Of a stretch of 64,000 bases of DNA, positions 48,404 to 60,900 are shown in pieces; within the stretch, counting starts at the first letter, position 1, and each line of letters opens with the position of its first letter. Below the pieces are notes generated by a model. That model did no database searches, had not been told where the DNA came from, and saw only the letters and a program-made list of their open reading frames with translations. Position numbers and translations under genes: made by a program. Source of the stretch: Ophioderma brevispina (Eukaryota > Echinodermata > Ophiuroidea > Amphilepidida > Ophiodermatidae); NCBI GenBank assembly GCA_023653785.1, contig JAMKCH010035202.1, forward strand, positions 62,001 through 126,000, in the 5' to 3' direction.

Positions 48404-50461
48404 AGTAGCCTCGTCCCCGGGATCAACAGATTTTCCAGGAAGTGATCAGAATATAATATTGGTGTCTGTGGAAAGGTAATATTTACTCTGTGAAATCGTA
48501 GGACTTAAAATATTTAACTTAGATAAATAGATTTTATTATTTATACAGTATTCTAGGAGGCTTCATAAATCACGTTTTTAGCCCTCATATCAAAACTGGT
48601 TGAAATGAAACGGGCAAGATATTTAACAGATGGGTATTGGAGTCGATTCAATCAAGATGAAACTATTAAATTGGGGTGTATCTTGACCCAAATGTCAAAA
48701 TTTAGTTTATTATCTACTACCAATATATTAATAGAAATGAGGTTTCATTTTAGAAGGCTTAAAATGCATATAAGTGGAATGATTACCTTGCCATTTTTAA
48801 CTTTTACTGACTCATATTTTGGGTCAATTTTGACCTTTTTAGCCTTTTCTGTGTCAATTTTGACCCAGATAGATTCCAACATTCAAATTCTTCTTGAATC
48901 TACTGCTATAGAGTGGAGAAAATGAAATACTTCTGCATTTTAATATTAAGTTGAAAAAAGTACATCACCATTCTATGATTTTTACCTTATTTGGGTCAAT
49001 TTTAAGCCCCTTTTCACCCTTTCTGGAGTCAAATTTGACCCTAGATTCCAACATTCCATTTCTTCTACAGCTATATAGTGGAGGAATTAAATAGTACATT
49101 GCAATATGAAGTCGAAATAAATAAATCACCATTCTATGATTTTTACGTAATTTGGGTCAATTCTGACCCTTTTTGGCTTTTTCTGGGGTAAAAAATTAAC
49201 CCCAGATTCCAACATTCAAATTCGTCTTCAATCTACAGCAATATAGTGGGGACGACTGTTACATTTCAAAATTAAGATGGAATAAGTACATCACCATTCT
49301 ATGATTTTTACCTTATTTGGGTCAACTTTAACTCCTTTTGGGCCCTTTCTGGGGTAAAAAATAACCCCAGATTCCAACATTCAAATTCGTCTTGAATCTA
49401 CAGCAATATAGTGGGGACGATTTTAAAAAACTATTACATTGATATGAAGTTCGAATCACCATTCTATGATTTTTACCTTATTTGGTCCAATTTTGACCCC
49501 TTTTTGGTCCTTTCTGGGGTCAAAATTAACCCCAGATTCCAACATTCAAATTTTTCTTGAATCTACAGCTATATAGTGGGGGAATTTTATTAGTAATACA
49601 TTTCAATATGAAGTCGGAATAAATAAATCACCATTCTATGATTTTTTACCTAATTTGGGTCAATTTTGACCTTTTTTTGGCCCATAAAAATAATTGCACC
49701 ACTTCTGATTTCTACATCCACCCAGGTGATGATCCATACATATGTCACTAACACCTGGTACCATTGGCATTTTTCTACTCGACCACCTACCCTAACTCGA
49801 AAACTAGAGCCCTTTTTCAAAATGGCTGACGTACTAAAGGTTCTGCAAGCATTTTATGACCAGATTTTATGTGGTCTGCCATAAAACTGTAAAACATCAG
49901 AGAGCGTCCTGAATGTCAACATGTGACATCATAGGTCACTTCATCTATAGACAGACTTGCTTAGGATAAGATAAGAACAACACGGTATTGGTCTATGATA
50001 ACGTTTAAATTTCTTGAAGTGGAATGTGATTGTACAGGGAGGCATCCTAAACATAGCATTCCTTAATTACAAAGTATAGCTCGCCATATAGACGAATCCG
50101 ACGGGCCAGCCTCGAAAGGACACCTTCTACGTCACCGCCATTACTGGGGGGGCATCCTGGCCACCAAACACACAGTACACACACGCCGCATATTGCCTTT
50201 TACGAGCTTAACGAACGAATTTTCACCGTTTATTTCCATGGATTAATGGAAGGATGATGTCAGGGACTGGCCTAAACTGGAATTCCAGGGCAAGTGTCTT
50301 ACTGTTGTTGTAAAAATTGAAGGTTATCTCGCCCACTTTGCGTGACTAAGAAATGAACGCTATGGTTATAATCGTTAAAAATTGGTAATAACACCGCACC
50401 GCGTGAGAAACAATCATTTTCGATAAAATCAAACAATCCAGCAAAAATAAAGTAACAACAG

Positions 50462-50680
50462 AAGTTGAATATAATTCCGTGAACGTGAAAATTGATATTT
50501 CCCAACGACCGATCGTATGTGCTGAAAACTACATCTTCCATGGCGGGTTGTTTGATGTTTTAGAAAGGACGGACGCCTCCGTGCCCATGGGATCGATTTC
50601 GGAGATCTTAACAAAATTAGTCTCGTTGTGCATGGACATGTGCTACGCCTGGACTATCACTACACGTGAAAATGACCGCG
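50462..50680 (+). CDS. Class 1-1 exon, unassigned cysteine-containing module (73 codons)
   Basis: This open segment runs from AACAACAG (acceptor) to GTGAGT (a strong donor). It is split after codon base 1 at both ends, exactly like the LDLa and CUB exons downstream. The peptide includes VKIDISQRPIVCAENYIFHG and, near the end, LVSLCMDMCYAWTITTREN. Three cysteines and the C..C.AWTI pattern are loosely reminiscent of PAN/apple-type modules, but the match is too weak to name. The polypyrimidine tract at the acceptor is poor, so this could also be part of an initial exon. It is the only plausible new extracellular module here. Confidence 0.45.
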
Positions 50681-50689
50681 GTGAGTTAC

Positions 50690-52020
50690 CATGTGGTATT
50701 TAGACTGAAATGGATACGATGATTGTTTTGGTTTTACTGTAGGCCTACATGTTAGTGATGTACGTGACATGTGGAACTAAATTTACCATGCTTTTAAAAT
50801 GGCATTTTGTGAAAACATAATCGTATTTAAAGCCAACTAAATGAACATAATAAAAATGAAATAATTTTCATTCCACTTCGTTAGAAGCTTGGCAGATTTC
50901 GGTGGTTTTGCATTTGGGAACCGATGCATCTGGTACGGCTGCAGACATTCACATTCTTCATGGGTCATTAGCGATTGAATTTCACACGCAGTTTCGTTTC
51001 CCATTTTTGTAAACTTTTTATCGCTATTGTTGCAGCCAAGAATTTACATTTTTTCCTGATCCGCCCCATGATGATTACAAATGGATAACAGTGAAAAATA
51101 GTGTTGATTTTTGCCGTCAGAAAACTGATTCAAAATTATCCGCTTCTTTGTGGTAAGCACGTACAACGTAACGCGGTGTATAACTAGAAATGCAAAAGAT
51201 GCCCCCAGTCCTGGCGATGGTGAGTGTGCGCCGCCGCACGGCGTGGGGGAATCATACTCCCGCCGTCGGATTCGTCGATATGTCATAACTATGACGCGTA
51301 TTACAATCACCTTGAAATAGCATACAACCGAAAACAAATATGACCTTGTACGTCCCTCACTACTTACACTTAGAGTGCCTACGGGGGTGGGGGGGTGGGT
51401 GTCCCTAGTACCCACATGTATTTTTTTTTTGCGATTTTTCCGGTTACGCAATCAAATTTCAAGTTTTTTTTGCTAATTGTCGATGTTGAATACGCTTCTC
51501 GTGATACTAATCTAAGAAAAAAAAATTAAACCCGCCCACCGGCTTCTTAATAATTAGGTTTGTTCCCTATGAACCACCGGACCAATTGGGGCACTAACGG
51601 AAGTGAAAAAAATCAAGCAGATATTACTAATTAAAAATTAAAGGTAATATAAATTTTGGGATTTATTTGCTTAGATATAATACCTTAGGAGGCAATTATT
51701 ATATTAATAATACTTAAATCAAATAACCTTTATATGCTGATAGCATCCAAGTGTCATTTTGTCATGACCGGGCTCTTACTGTGTAAGTCTACATGGTAAA
51801 ACCAAGGTGATTTTGAAGTTTCGGAGAAAAATACAAGTGGTTATAACATTTGGCTCTATTTTGGCAAGAAATTATTTTTAATTGGCTATTCTAGAGTAGA
51901 TATAAATGAATTTTGGTTCGACCAGGATTTTAAGTTGCTGGAGATGAAGTTTTCTTACTTCTGGGGTGGGCACTTAAGAAGTTAATATAACTACAAAGAA
52001 CTCTTTTTCATTTCATTTAC
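50690..52020. other. Intron-like DNA, no exon recognised
   Basis: Contains a TAGGCCTA palindrome at 50,740. The 135-codon minus-strand frame at 51,044-51,451 has no domain and is not called. Confidence 0.45.
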
Positions 52021-52022
52021 AG

Positions 52023-52166
52023 GGCCATGCGGAAATTCAATGCTCCGTCCTTCCACCCGGTGGTTCTCTTGTATTCACCTTTCCAGAATTCCTGGAGATG
52101 TACGCAGGAATCACGTTGCACCTTTTCATCAGACTCACCTCACCACCCAATCCTTATTGAATTCAA
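52023..52166 (+). pseudogene. CUB-domain exon (N-terminal part), frameshifted
   Basis: The acceptor TTTCATTTACAG is followed, codon split after base 1, by PCGNS, the CG opening of a CUB domain. Other frames then continue the fold: VLPPGGSLVFTFPEF, FIRLTSPPNPY and ILIEF. The donor is GTAGGT. CUB modules are ~110-residue extracellular beta-sandwiches in developmental and complement-type proteins. At least two or three frame changes are needed in 144 bases, so the exon is decayed or the assembly has indel errors. The second half of the domain is not clear; a stretch near 52,220-52,345 might hold it. Confidence 0.5.
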
Positions 52167-52411
52167 GTAGGTTCCATGTTGAAAGGGATATGGTTTAATA
52201 TTTTTCGGTTTTCCCGGCCAGGTGCAGATGTCAGTTCAAAAGACAAGACACTAATAGGAAATGTAGGCTCACTGATTGAATATATCTCAGGAGATAAGCC
52301 TACATGTATACCACAGGCACAATGGTATCCTTCAAGCCACAAATAATTTAACTGCATAAGACAGGCGTAACCCTGGGAAACAATCCCATATTACTAGTAT
52401 GTACATCTACT

Positions 52412-52606
52412 ATAGACCGTATTCAATAGCCGCCCTGTTGGTGGACAAGATAGGCGCCTTCCAGTACTACAATACCTTCACCTATCAATATCCCTGTGCA
52501 ATCGCTAAACACTGATCGATTGATAGCTGAATGTATTGTAGTCCTGAATGGTTGCATCTTGTCCACCAACATGTCAGTGGCTGACGTCATATTGAATACG
52601 GTCTAT
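52412..52606. mobile_element. Short MITE in an intron
   Basis: The 17-base inverted termini ATAGACCGTATTCAATA are perfect, and an internal GTTGGTGGACAAGAT pair extends the hairpin. The body is about 195 bases. A TA at each edge suggests a TA target. It lies between a CUB and an LDLa exon. Confidence 0.75.
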
Positions 52607-52993
52607 TATTTGGTTAGTTTAATACTTGGTACACAAAATGATGTGTTTTTACTATTTTGTGAACAGTTTCTGTATTACTTCATAACTTTTTCAGTGCTTA
52701 AGAAAGCCATATGGGATAGTTAATTGGTAATTACCAACCTAGTTCAAAGAGCAATTGTTTTGAAAAAAATATATTTATTTTTTTTATTTTTTTTATTATT
52801 TCAGATTTTTCAAACTTTTGATATCCATCTAGATATGTGACAGCTCTTTATTCTCTAATAAGCAATGTTGATCCTTAGATGCCAGCTACAATTTATGATC
52901 AGATCAGATGAGTGTACCCATACACATAAATATTTTTTTAGCTACTGTGTGTCCCTTATTGAATATAATTGCCAGTGTAATCGTATCTTACAG

Positions 52994-53112
52994 CCACATG
53001 CTATTGGACAATACCGATGCATTTTGGTGAACAATGTATACATCAGGAGTCGTTTATGTGATTGACGACAAATTGTAAATGGATTCAAAAAATCCAGATG
53101 AAATCGGTTGTG
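52994..53112 (+). pseudogene. LDLa exon, frame-disrupted
   Basis: The acceptor TATCTTACAG and donor GTAAGG bracket 119 bases; the intact sister exons are 111. Between them the frames give AIGQYRC, RSRLCD, QIVNGF and NPDEIGCG, which follow the LDLa layout of six cysteines with an acidic C-terminal cluster. The ending DEIGCG is identical to the exon at 62,791. One or more small indels break the frame. Confidence 0.5.
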
Positions 53113-53224
53113 GTAAGGCTCAAAATGTTTAATATGTAATTATGAATATTTTTCACGTATTATTAGAACAGTTGTAATGATTTAGTGTTCATTGTCTTGA
53201 GCTTCTTTGTTATATCTTTCGCAG

Positions 53225-53335
53225 CTGACTGTTGGAGCGATTATTTTAGATGCGCTACAGGAGACTGTATTTTCACCGATAAAGTTTGCAATGGATACCC
53301 TGACTGCCCGGGGTTTACAGATGAAATGTATTGCA
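53225..53335 (+). CDS. LDLa exon, intact (37 codons, class 1-1)
   Basis: The acceptor TATCTTTCGCAG and donor GTAGGT flank 111 bases. The peptide DCWSDYFRCATGDCIF continues TDKVCNGYPDCPGFTDEMYC. All six cysteines, the F.C spacing and the calcium-cage residues D, D and DE are in place. Length and phase match the LDLa exon at 62,791. It lies 443 bases upstream of the CUB exon at 53,778. The role would be ligand binding by the extracellular part of a CUB/LDLa protein. Confidence 0.85.
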
Positions 53336-53419
53336 GTAGGTATACCATTTTATATATCGCTATTATACTTGATTTTTGCTGGCTACTTCTAATTTTAAAG
53401 TTGTACTGTTTCACAGATT

Positions 53420-56185
53420 GTTAAACATTGATAATAAATAATAATATTAATGGAATTTTATAAAGACGCTCTTGGCGCCATTATATGTATACAAGACATT
53501 GTGGGTACTATACAAGATGTATAAGTACGGAAAAGGGAATACAGTTATCAGAAAGCGACTAAAAATAAAAACCTGAGGAAACTACAAAAATCAAAGGTAA
53601 AATCCATATAACCCGTCACAAACTCACCAAGACATGCACGCAACTGTCCAGATCAAAAGTAAAAACAACAAACCGATATGACTCATTAATGACAGCCATT
53701 CTGACAACCTACATAATATCAAATACAAGTTAAAATAAATAACATTAAGTACCGATCTCAATGTGTACTTTTCACAGATGATCCTTGTGGAAATCGCGAT
53801 ATTATTGTCCCAGCAAATGGATCGTCCGTTCAACTCTCTTCACCGCATTATCCCAATGATTATCGTCCTGGTTTTGCCTGTGTGTGGTTCATCACGAGTC
53901 AATATGAACATGTTCAAATTGTTTTTGACTTGCTGTATGCAAAGTTCAGAAGTGATGACTATTTAGCAATCGGTGATGGCCATGACGTGAGCGAAACCTC
54001 ACTCATTGTTAGTATTACAGTTCCAAGAGTATAAAACGTTTGAAGTTCATCAGAATTAATGTGGATTACTTTTGTTGCAAGCACATCATAAACCGAAGAT
54101 GCCGGAATGGATTTGGTCTAGGACATTTACTCGCCAGGAACAAAACAGGTAACTATATCCACCTGGCACAAAAAGTAAATCTCGGCAATGTTTTTCGACC
54201 AGTATTGTGGCCAAAGTTCTACTCCCATTTTTCAAGATTGTTCGAAATATAAACAGTTAATGTCTAGATCCCTAGATCTTGCTCTTTCATTTAATACCTG
54301 GCTTGTAAAGAACGTGTAGAAATGGCTGAGGTAGAACGCCTGAAACACGCAAACCCCCAAAACCAAAAGTTGCAAAATTTTTGGATTTTTCAATGGGCAT
54401 TGCAGTGGTACTGTACACGAACACGCGGACCACAGTCATATTCAAGTAGGGCATTCCTCGCTCATTCAGGTCGGAAAACCTCTTTTATTGTAAAATCAAT
54501 ACAACCCGTATTATTGCGTTTATTGCGTTGTAACCACCCAGTGACCCATTGTGACAAATCCAAAAACTGGCAACTTTTGGTTTGAGGGTTTTGCGTCTTT
54601 TCGGGCACTCTATCTCAGATATTTTTGCACGCCTTTTTACAAGCCGACAGTGTTAATGAAGAGGGCAGACATAGCGACACAATGTCTATTTCTAAACTTT
54701 CAAAATGGTCATGAACTTTGGCACAATACTGATCGAAAAACCATGCCGCGATACTTTTGTGCCAGGTGTATGTTTTATTTACGCGAAATATCCACCTATT
54801 GTCTGTTTGGTCTTGTTATGTCGTACCGAAAATGAGTGCGTTCGCGTGAAACTGCTATCTTACCTAAACCTACGTTAATGCTAAAGCATGCGTTTGACGT
54901 ACTAATGGATTTTTTATACCAGTTGTGCAATGCTTCGGATTCAAATTGGTTTACTGAGGCATGGCTTAGTATGCACGTGGCTGATTTTCGCGAACCGACC
55001 CCACGAGTTGAGAAGTTTTTCTTATGGTCTCAGAGGAGCGGGGAACGACCCAATGCGGATCGAGCGTTTCATTGTTGGAATGCTTGAATCCATGGTTATA
55101 CACCACTGACCTTGCTGCCGTAAGGAAAACAAATCTTGGTGACTACTTTCTCGCATGGGACATCTTAAAAAAAAAACATGCTTTAAAAAAAAATGTCTGT
55201 AAAGCACTAGTTAAAAAAAAAAATATTGGTTAAGAAAGTAATGAATTTCAATGATTGCATGGTCAGCTGTTATGTTTTCTCAAAACAAGTGGCATTTGGA
55301 CAAATGAATTTGAGGCAATTTACTCCGCGCTCATCAATGTTCACTCGATGTTGGCAAATTACTAGTTCTGGCGACTATAGAGAATCTTGTGTTTGCCGGT
55401 CTGACGTCGGGCGAGTTTGATGATCGAACAACACATTCTGGTCATCATAATGTTCAAAATTTGGTTATTTGCTGATTTTAGCTTCTACTTATGTGATATG
55501 TTTGTATTTTCCGCTGTGCTCAAGTTGCCATACCATCCTGTGTATAAGTGAGTTAGGGTGTGGGTAACCCCATGGGTTCCTACAGTCACGCACAGAATAG
55601 AAGTGTATTGGGAAACATTGCACATATGTCCCATATGACCGATAAGTGTCGATTATTTACATTACGTTTGTTAGGTCATCTCATAGTTGCCAATGTCAGA
55701 ACTACCCTTTAAAACACTTACGATTAAAATTGATAAAAACGATTGCTAAGATTGATTTGGAATGTCCAAAACAATCACAATTGCACTAGTAATCAAGCAT
55801 CTCAAGAATGTTTGTAATTATTACTTAGGTCACTTTAGTGGCGTTTATGTCTAGAATTGAAATTACAAAAAACGAATATTTAAAATGGGAAACTCTCAGC
55901 TTAAAATGTTCTACGAAACAAATCCGCGGGGGTCGTCTTCAGAAATAATAATCTTTCTCTTTCGAGCCTTCCTGAAAATAATGTTTTCAACCAATTCAAG
56001 ACAGCAGGGTTTCTTTAGTCCCAAATAAGGGTCAATTGTATGATCGGTTGACTTATGGGTGCTAGTTGCAAATCGATTGCATATATTGTTTGTCAACTAG
56101 ATTATATAAGTTTGAATGTACCGTACAACGATATTAAATGTCAAATAAAGAAACATGATAAAAAAATAACAATACATGCACCAGA
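53420..56185. repeat. Segmental duplication, copy 1 (contains a CUB exon)
   Basis: Begins GTTAAACATTGATAATAAAT and matches 56,188 onward: ATACAAGACATTGTGGGTAC, GATGTATAAGTACGGAAAAG, CTGGCACAAAA, TCTTGCTCTT, ATGGCTTAGTATGCACGTGG, ACGCACAGAATA and AATGTTCTACGAAACAAA. The small frames inside are shadows with no domain. Only this copy includes the ~500 bases with the CUB exon. Confidence 0.85.
53778..54148 (+). CDS. CUB-domain exon (one apparent 1-base deletion)
   Basis: The acceptor ACTTTTCACAG opens x-DDPCGNRDIIVP, followed by VQLSSPHYPNDY, FACVWFI, VQIVFDLLY and DDYLAIGDGHD, a textbook CUB first half (CG, SP.YP..Y, C.W, F, D.L.I.DG). After a frame change near 54,010-54,040 the other frame gives SIKRLKF... 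and NGFGLGHLLARN, the GF.L.Y-like end. The donor is GTAACT. Adding one base would give 124 codons with class 1-1 ends, fitting a whole single-exon CUB. The unshifted frame stops at TAA (54,032). Either a recent lesion or an assembly deletion. Confidence 0.75.
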
Positions 56186-56187
56186 GT

Positions 56188-57945
56188 GTTAAACATGGTA
56201 ATAAATAATAATATTAATGAAGTTTATAAAGATGCTCTTGGGCGCACATGCATGTATACAAGACATTGTGGGTACTACAAGATGTATAAGTACGGAAAAG
56301 GGAATACAGTTACAGAAAGTGGACTTTAAAATAAAAAAACTGAGGAAAGGAACTACAAAAATCAAAGGGTAAATCCTATTTAATCAATCACACGCACAGG
56401 AAACAAAAAGGTAAACTATATACCCTGGCACAAAAGGATCTCGGCATGTTTTTCGATCAGGATTGTGCCAAATTCCTACCATTTTTCAAAGATTCGAAAT
56501 ATACGTTGTATTTGTCTAGGTCTTGCTCTTCATTTAATATGGCGGTAAAGAAAGCGTGTAGAAAGGGTGAGGTAGATAGAGAACGCCCGAAGACGCACAC
56601 ACCCCAAACCAAAGTGGACAGTTTTTTGCGAGTTTTCAATGGGACATGCAGTGTTACGGACCCGAAACACGCGGCCAAAGTCATATTGCAAGGGAGGCAT
56701 TCTCGATCATTCATTAGGAAACTCGTTAGTAAAATCAATACACACGTTATTGCGTTGTACCAAACAGGACCATTTTGAAAAATCCAAAACTGCAACTTTT
56801 GGTTTGAGGGGTTTGCGTCTTTCGGGACTCATATCTCAAGATATTTTTAGCACGCCTTTTTACAAGCGGACTGTAAATGAAAGAGCAGACATAGGCAACA
56901 CAATGTAATTAGAAACACTTTCAAACGGTCACTTTGGCACAATATGATCGAAAAACATGCCGATGATACTTTTTGTGCAGGTGTATGTAGTTATTTACGC
57001 TAAATATCCACTATTGTCTGTTTGTCATTGTTGTCGTACACGGACAATGAGTGCTTTCCGTGAAACTCTATATACCCTAAGTGTATGCTAAAGCATGCGG
57101 TTCACATAATGTTATTTATAACAGTTGTGCAATGCTTCAGGATATTATAAAATGTTTACTGAGGCATGGCTTAGTATGCACGTGGAGCTGAGTTTCGCGA
57201 ACCGACCCCACGAGTTGAGAAGTTTGTTCTATTGGCTCAGATGACTCGGGAACGGACCGATACCGGATGCGAGAGTTTCATTGTTGGAATGCTTGAATCC
57301 ATGGTATACACACTAACCTGGCGGCTCGAGTAAGAAAACACTCTTGGTGGAACTACTTTCTCGCATGCATCTGAAAAAAACATGCTTTAAAATGTCTGAA
57401 AATGCACTAGTATAGTTAGAACGTAATGAGCAATTTCATGATGGACATGGTAGACTGGATGTTTTCTCAAACTTAGTGGCAGTTTGGACAGTGAATTGAG
57501 GCAATTTACTCGCGCTCATTCAATTTCACCTCGATTTGCAAATTACTAATTTTGGCGACTATAGAGACTCTTGTGTTGCCGGTCGACGTCGGGCGAGTTT
57601 GATGCTTCAGTTAACTAAACACATTCTCGTCATCAGATGTTCAAAAGTTGGTTATTTGCTGATTTTAGCCTATTACGTATGTGATATTGTTGTATTTTCC
57701 TCTGTGCTCAAAGTTGCCGACACTATGTGCAAATATAGTGACGTTAGTGGTTGTGTAAACCCATGGGTCCTTACAGTCACGCACAGAATAAAGGTATTGG
57801 AAATCATTGCAATTGTCCATTATGACCGATTAAGTTGCGATTATTTACAGGGCTGTTGTTAGGTAATGCGTAGTTGCAATGTCAGTTGGAACTAACCCTT
57901 TAAAACACACTATAGCGAGTAAAATTGATTAAACGATTGCTACGA
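56188..57945. repeat. Segmental duplication, copy 2, left part (CUB exon lost)
   Basis: Collinear with 53,420-55,750, except that about 510 bases (roughly 53,620-54,130) are missing. Only the exon tail and donor survive, as ACAGGAAACAAAAAGGTAAAC at 56,395. The small frames here, including the opposed pair at 56,446-56,795, are not called. Confidence 0.85.
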
Positions 57946-60900
57946 TGATTTGGATTCAAAAAGCAATTCTCTTCGTATACGTGTCCAACACTGTGGTTCT
58001 AAATATGATCCAGCAGAGATGGTACAAACGTCTGACTGCTTCACTGAATTTCCGCAAGGCTCCTTGTTTGTGCCATTGTGCTCCAGCAGTGGGCGCGACC
58101 AAGAGGTGTTCCATTTTCTGTGTGCTTTTCCCAACCACAGGTAGTATTCCTGATCCTGCTTCCAGATAGCCCCCACTTCTGCCAGGGAAGACTTTAGATC
58201 AGGCCAGTTCTGGTCTCAATCTGTTGAGGCTATCGCCATTTTAGCCCATGAGGAGTCCGCTCCACGTGGGAGGCTCAAAGGTTCAAATACGATAGATGTT
58301 ACTGGTTGATGGGCAAGTCTTTCTTTCCCACAAGGCGACTCTCTTTTACCTCCTTAGAGACGTTTCAAAGGTTGGACTTTGCTTAAGAAACTCTCTTAGA
58401 TTGAAGGCGGTTGGCAGCAGGATCTATCCAGACTAGGGTGCTTCACATTGGATACTTGGCAGAGCTTACGCTTCTTGCATGCTCGCTACGACGATGTCTG
58501 GTGGAGCAATTCCTGCTAGGAGTACAAGTTTTCGATTGGTGTTGGACGGAGGCATCTGGTGATAGGCGGCAGGAGGCATTTACGCTGGATCAAGCTTCTT
58601 GGCATGGTGTTGATCTTTCCAATTTACAGGCAGCATAATCGGCCCCCAACATGAGTACACAGAGCGAGTGTCGTCGATCTTAGGGTAAGTGGGCGAGCAC
58701 CCCCTCTGGTGCCAGTGAGTTTGTTCAAAGTTTATGCCTGTGAAAACATACTTTATCTTCGTTTCTCAAGGTGGGTTTATAGAGAGGAGTGCGGTTCCAA
58801 GGTTGACTCATAGGTAGACAGGGGTTATCACCATTGCTCCCATGGGAGGGGAGTTCCAGGACCAGGTAACTTTAAGCGGACGGTTGGCTTCACGGTGCGA
58901 GAGGCAAGCACACACTGTGCCTTTGATGAATTTGCACGTAGGTGGTTTTTCCTCATAATTCGGAGTGAGTTGATCCAAAGCTTTGGAGAGTCCCCCTTCA
59001 ACAACTGTGAAGTCGGAATCTTGTGCACTAATTCCAAGATCGTCGCAATAGATAAAACGACGGTTCTGCACTCTAGGGTGGTCGTTGTATATATGTTGAA
59101 TCAGGAGGAGGGTGCAAGCACACTCCTTGTGGTAGACCATCTTGGCCTACGCCATCGGTCTTCTGCGATCCTAGCTCGTGAACAAAGAACATCCGTTATG
59201 CAGCAATCAAGGAAATAAGCTCAGTCAAGCGATTGTCCTTGGTAATTTCAGGATTATGGATGTAGGCATCTGTGATAAGAGAGTCGACGAAACACAGATC
59301 CGGTACCATACCTTCTCGAAACCATCCTCAATGTGTGAGTAGGTTGATATTGCTTGTTGTTGATTTGCCTGGCCGGAACCTGCTGTTCTGGTAGAGGTGT
59401 TTTCGTCTATCAAGGTGCATCGATTGAGCGGGAGACGTTCAAAGAGCTTGTAGGTATGGCGTAGGAGTGATATAGGTCTGTAGCTCATTGGGATTGGATG
59501 GATCTTTCCCATGGCCTAGGGAGTGCCATAACATGCTTTTCTCCAGATGTTGGGAACCTGTGGGAAATAAGGCAGCAATTGTAGAGACTCAAGAAAAGAC
59601 ATCCTTTTGCGTCTGGGACCAAAGATTTTTTAGTATGCTCAGTAGAGATGTGTCAAGGCCTACTGCTTATCCTGGTTGAAGTTTTTAGCATACCGGATTC
59701 AATTGTCCATGTTGAAGGGGGGAGTGGGGAAACAGGGGCACCACTATACCTCTTATGGTCTGTTTTGATTTATGGGTTTCGCTGATGGCACTCCATTTAA
59801 ACGCAGTTGGGGGCAACTGGTTTGGTTGTGTTTGTGACATTTTGGATGGCTGTGGAGGTTTCGGTGGGAGCCCTCGGAGCTTTCGGAGGGTAGACCATGC
59901 TTTCTTATTGTTATGGGTCATATCGGTGGTTTCAATTAAAGTGTGCCAGATTTTGATCTTTCCTGGGAGATTCTCTCCGAGACTTCCTCACCTTAGCAGT
60001 TGTTTCAGCTAAAAAGGTTCAGCTGTCAAACATGGTGAATATACTCTTGATATTTCTCTAGCAATTACTTGGAAAGGCCTGGTATATTCCGTCCTACAAC
60101 CTCTGGGTATGATTCTCCGTGCAGTCTTGTTCAATAATGGGACAAATTGTATAGTATGGGGTTTGGACGCATCCTTTCACGTTCTGATCCGGTCATCAGT
60201 GAAATCCTTGACAGTCCTGCTTTCCTGTAGTTAAAGAGGCGCTTAAAAGACATTTGTTTGGTCTTACTGCAGCGTTGACTTTTGGATACCGATTGGTCGA
60301 TGTTGAGTTTGGTGAACAGGATCCAGAAAATCTTGCTACAAAAGGTTAGAGATGTTTGCTAACAAGAGCCAGATCAGGGTTGTAACCTCTCTTCCAAGGG
60401 GCACTATGAAATTGATTTGTCGGACAGCTTAGAGTCGTGCGTGAAGGAGAAGTAGATTGTTGACTGTCTATCCATTCTCGACAGCTTTGTCCGTCTTGTT
60501 AGTTTCATTGTAGCCCCATTGGGTTACTCTATGGTGTTTGTTGATGTCGCCAATGAAGAAGTGGAGTTTGGTGGAATTCCCAGGTGCGGTGGCTTTGAGG
60601 GTGCCTCGAAGTCTATGATGGAGGTTTGTTAGACAGATGGAACTATGACAGACACTAAGCTCAATGTGAGGACTTCGATGTTGTTATTCATCAGACATGG
60701 AGGTTGATTCTACTTCGTACCTGTTCTCACAAATCTGCAACTTCCGATTGTCGATGTGGGTATACTCGGTGGCAAGGGATACATTCCTGGTATGGTTGGG
60801 CGGTGGTTTTTGGTTATGATTCCTCTGTGGGTTTCTGCAGGACATAGGAAATCGCAAATGGAGATTGTACACAAATCAGCAAGGATGGTACCTTTTTGCA

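Larger units (their letters stand above)
45929..49836. mobile_element. Fold-back DNA transposon with tandem repeats in its arms
   Basis: The left end TAGTACGTCAGCC matches the right end read on the minus strand. Long inverted arms follow (45,929-~46,700 and ~48,605-49,836), sharing CACCACTTCTGATTTCTACATC and TCACCATTCTATGATTTTTACC-type words. The arms are built from ~150-bp tandem units, about four on the left and six on the right, with GGTCAAAATTGACC-like dyads. Internal tandem repeats in long inverted arms are the hallmark of fold-back/Galileo-like elements. The centre (~46,740-48,600) holds two short frames and a nested MITE. Confidence 0.8.

Noticed and set aside
51044..51451. 135-codon minus-strand frame
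   Set aside because: Basic, low-information translation without domain or signal; sits in a presumed intron and crosses poly-G and poly-T runs.
54322..57862. Frames within the 2.7-kb duplicated block (for example 54,322, 54,551, 56,446)
   Set aside because: The equivalent frames are not preserved between the two copies, so the block shows no selection for protein outside the CUB exon.
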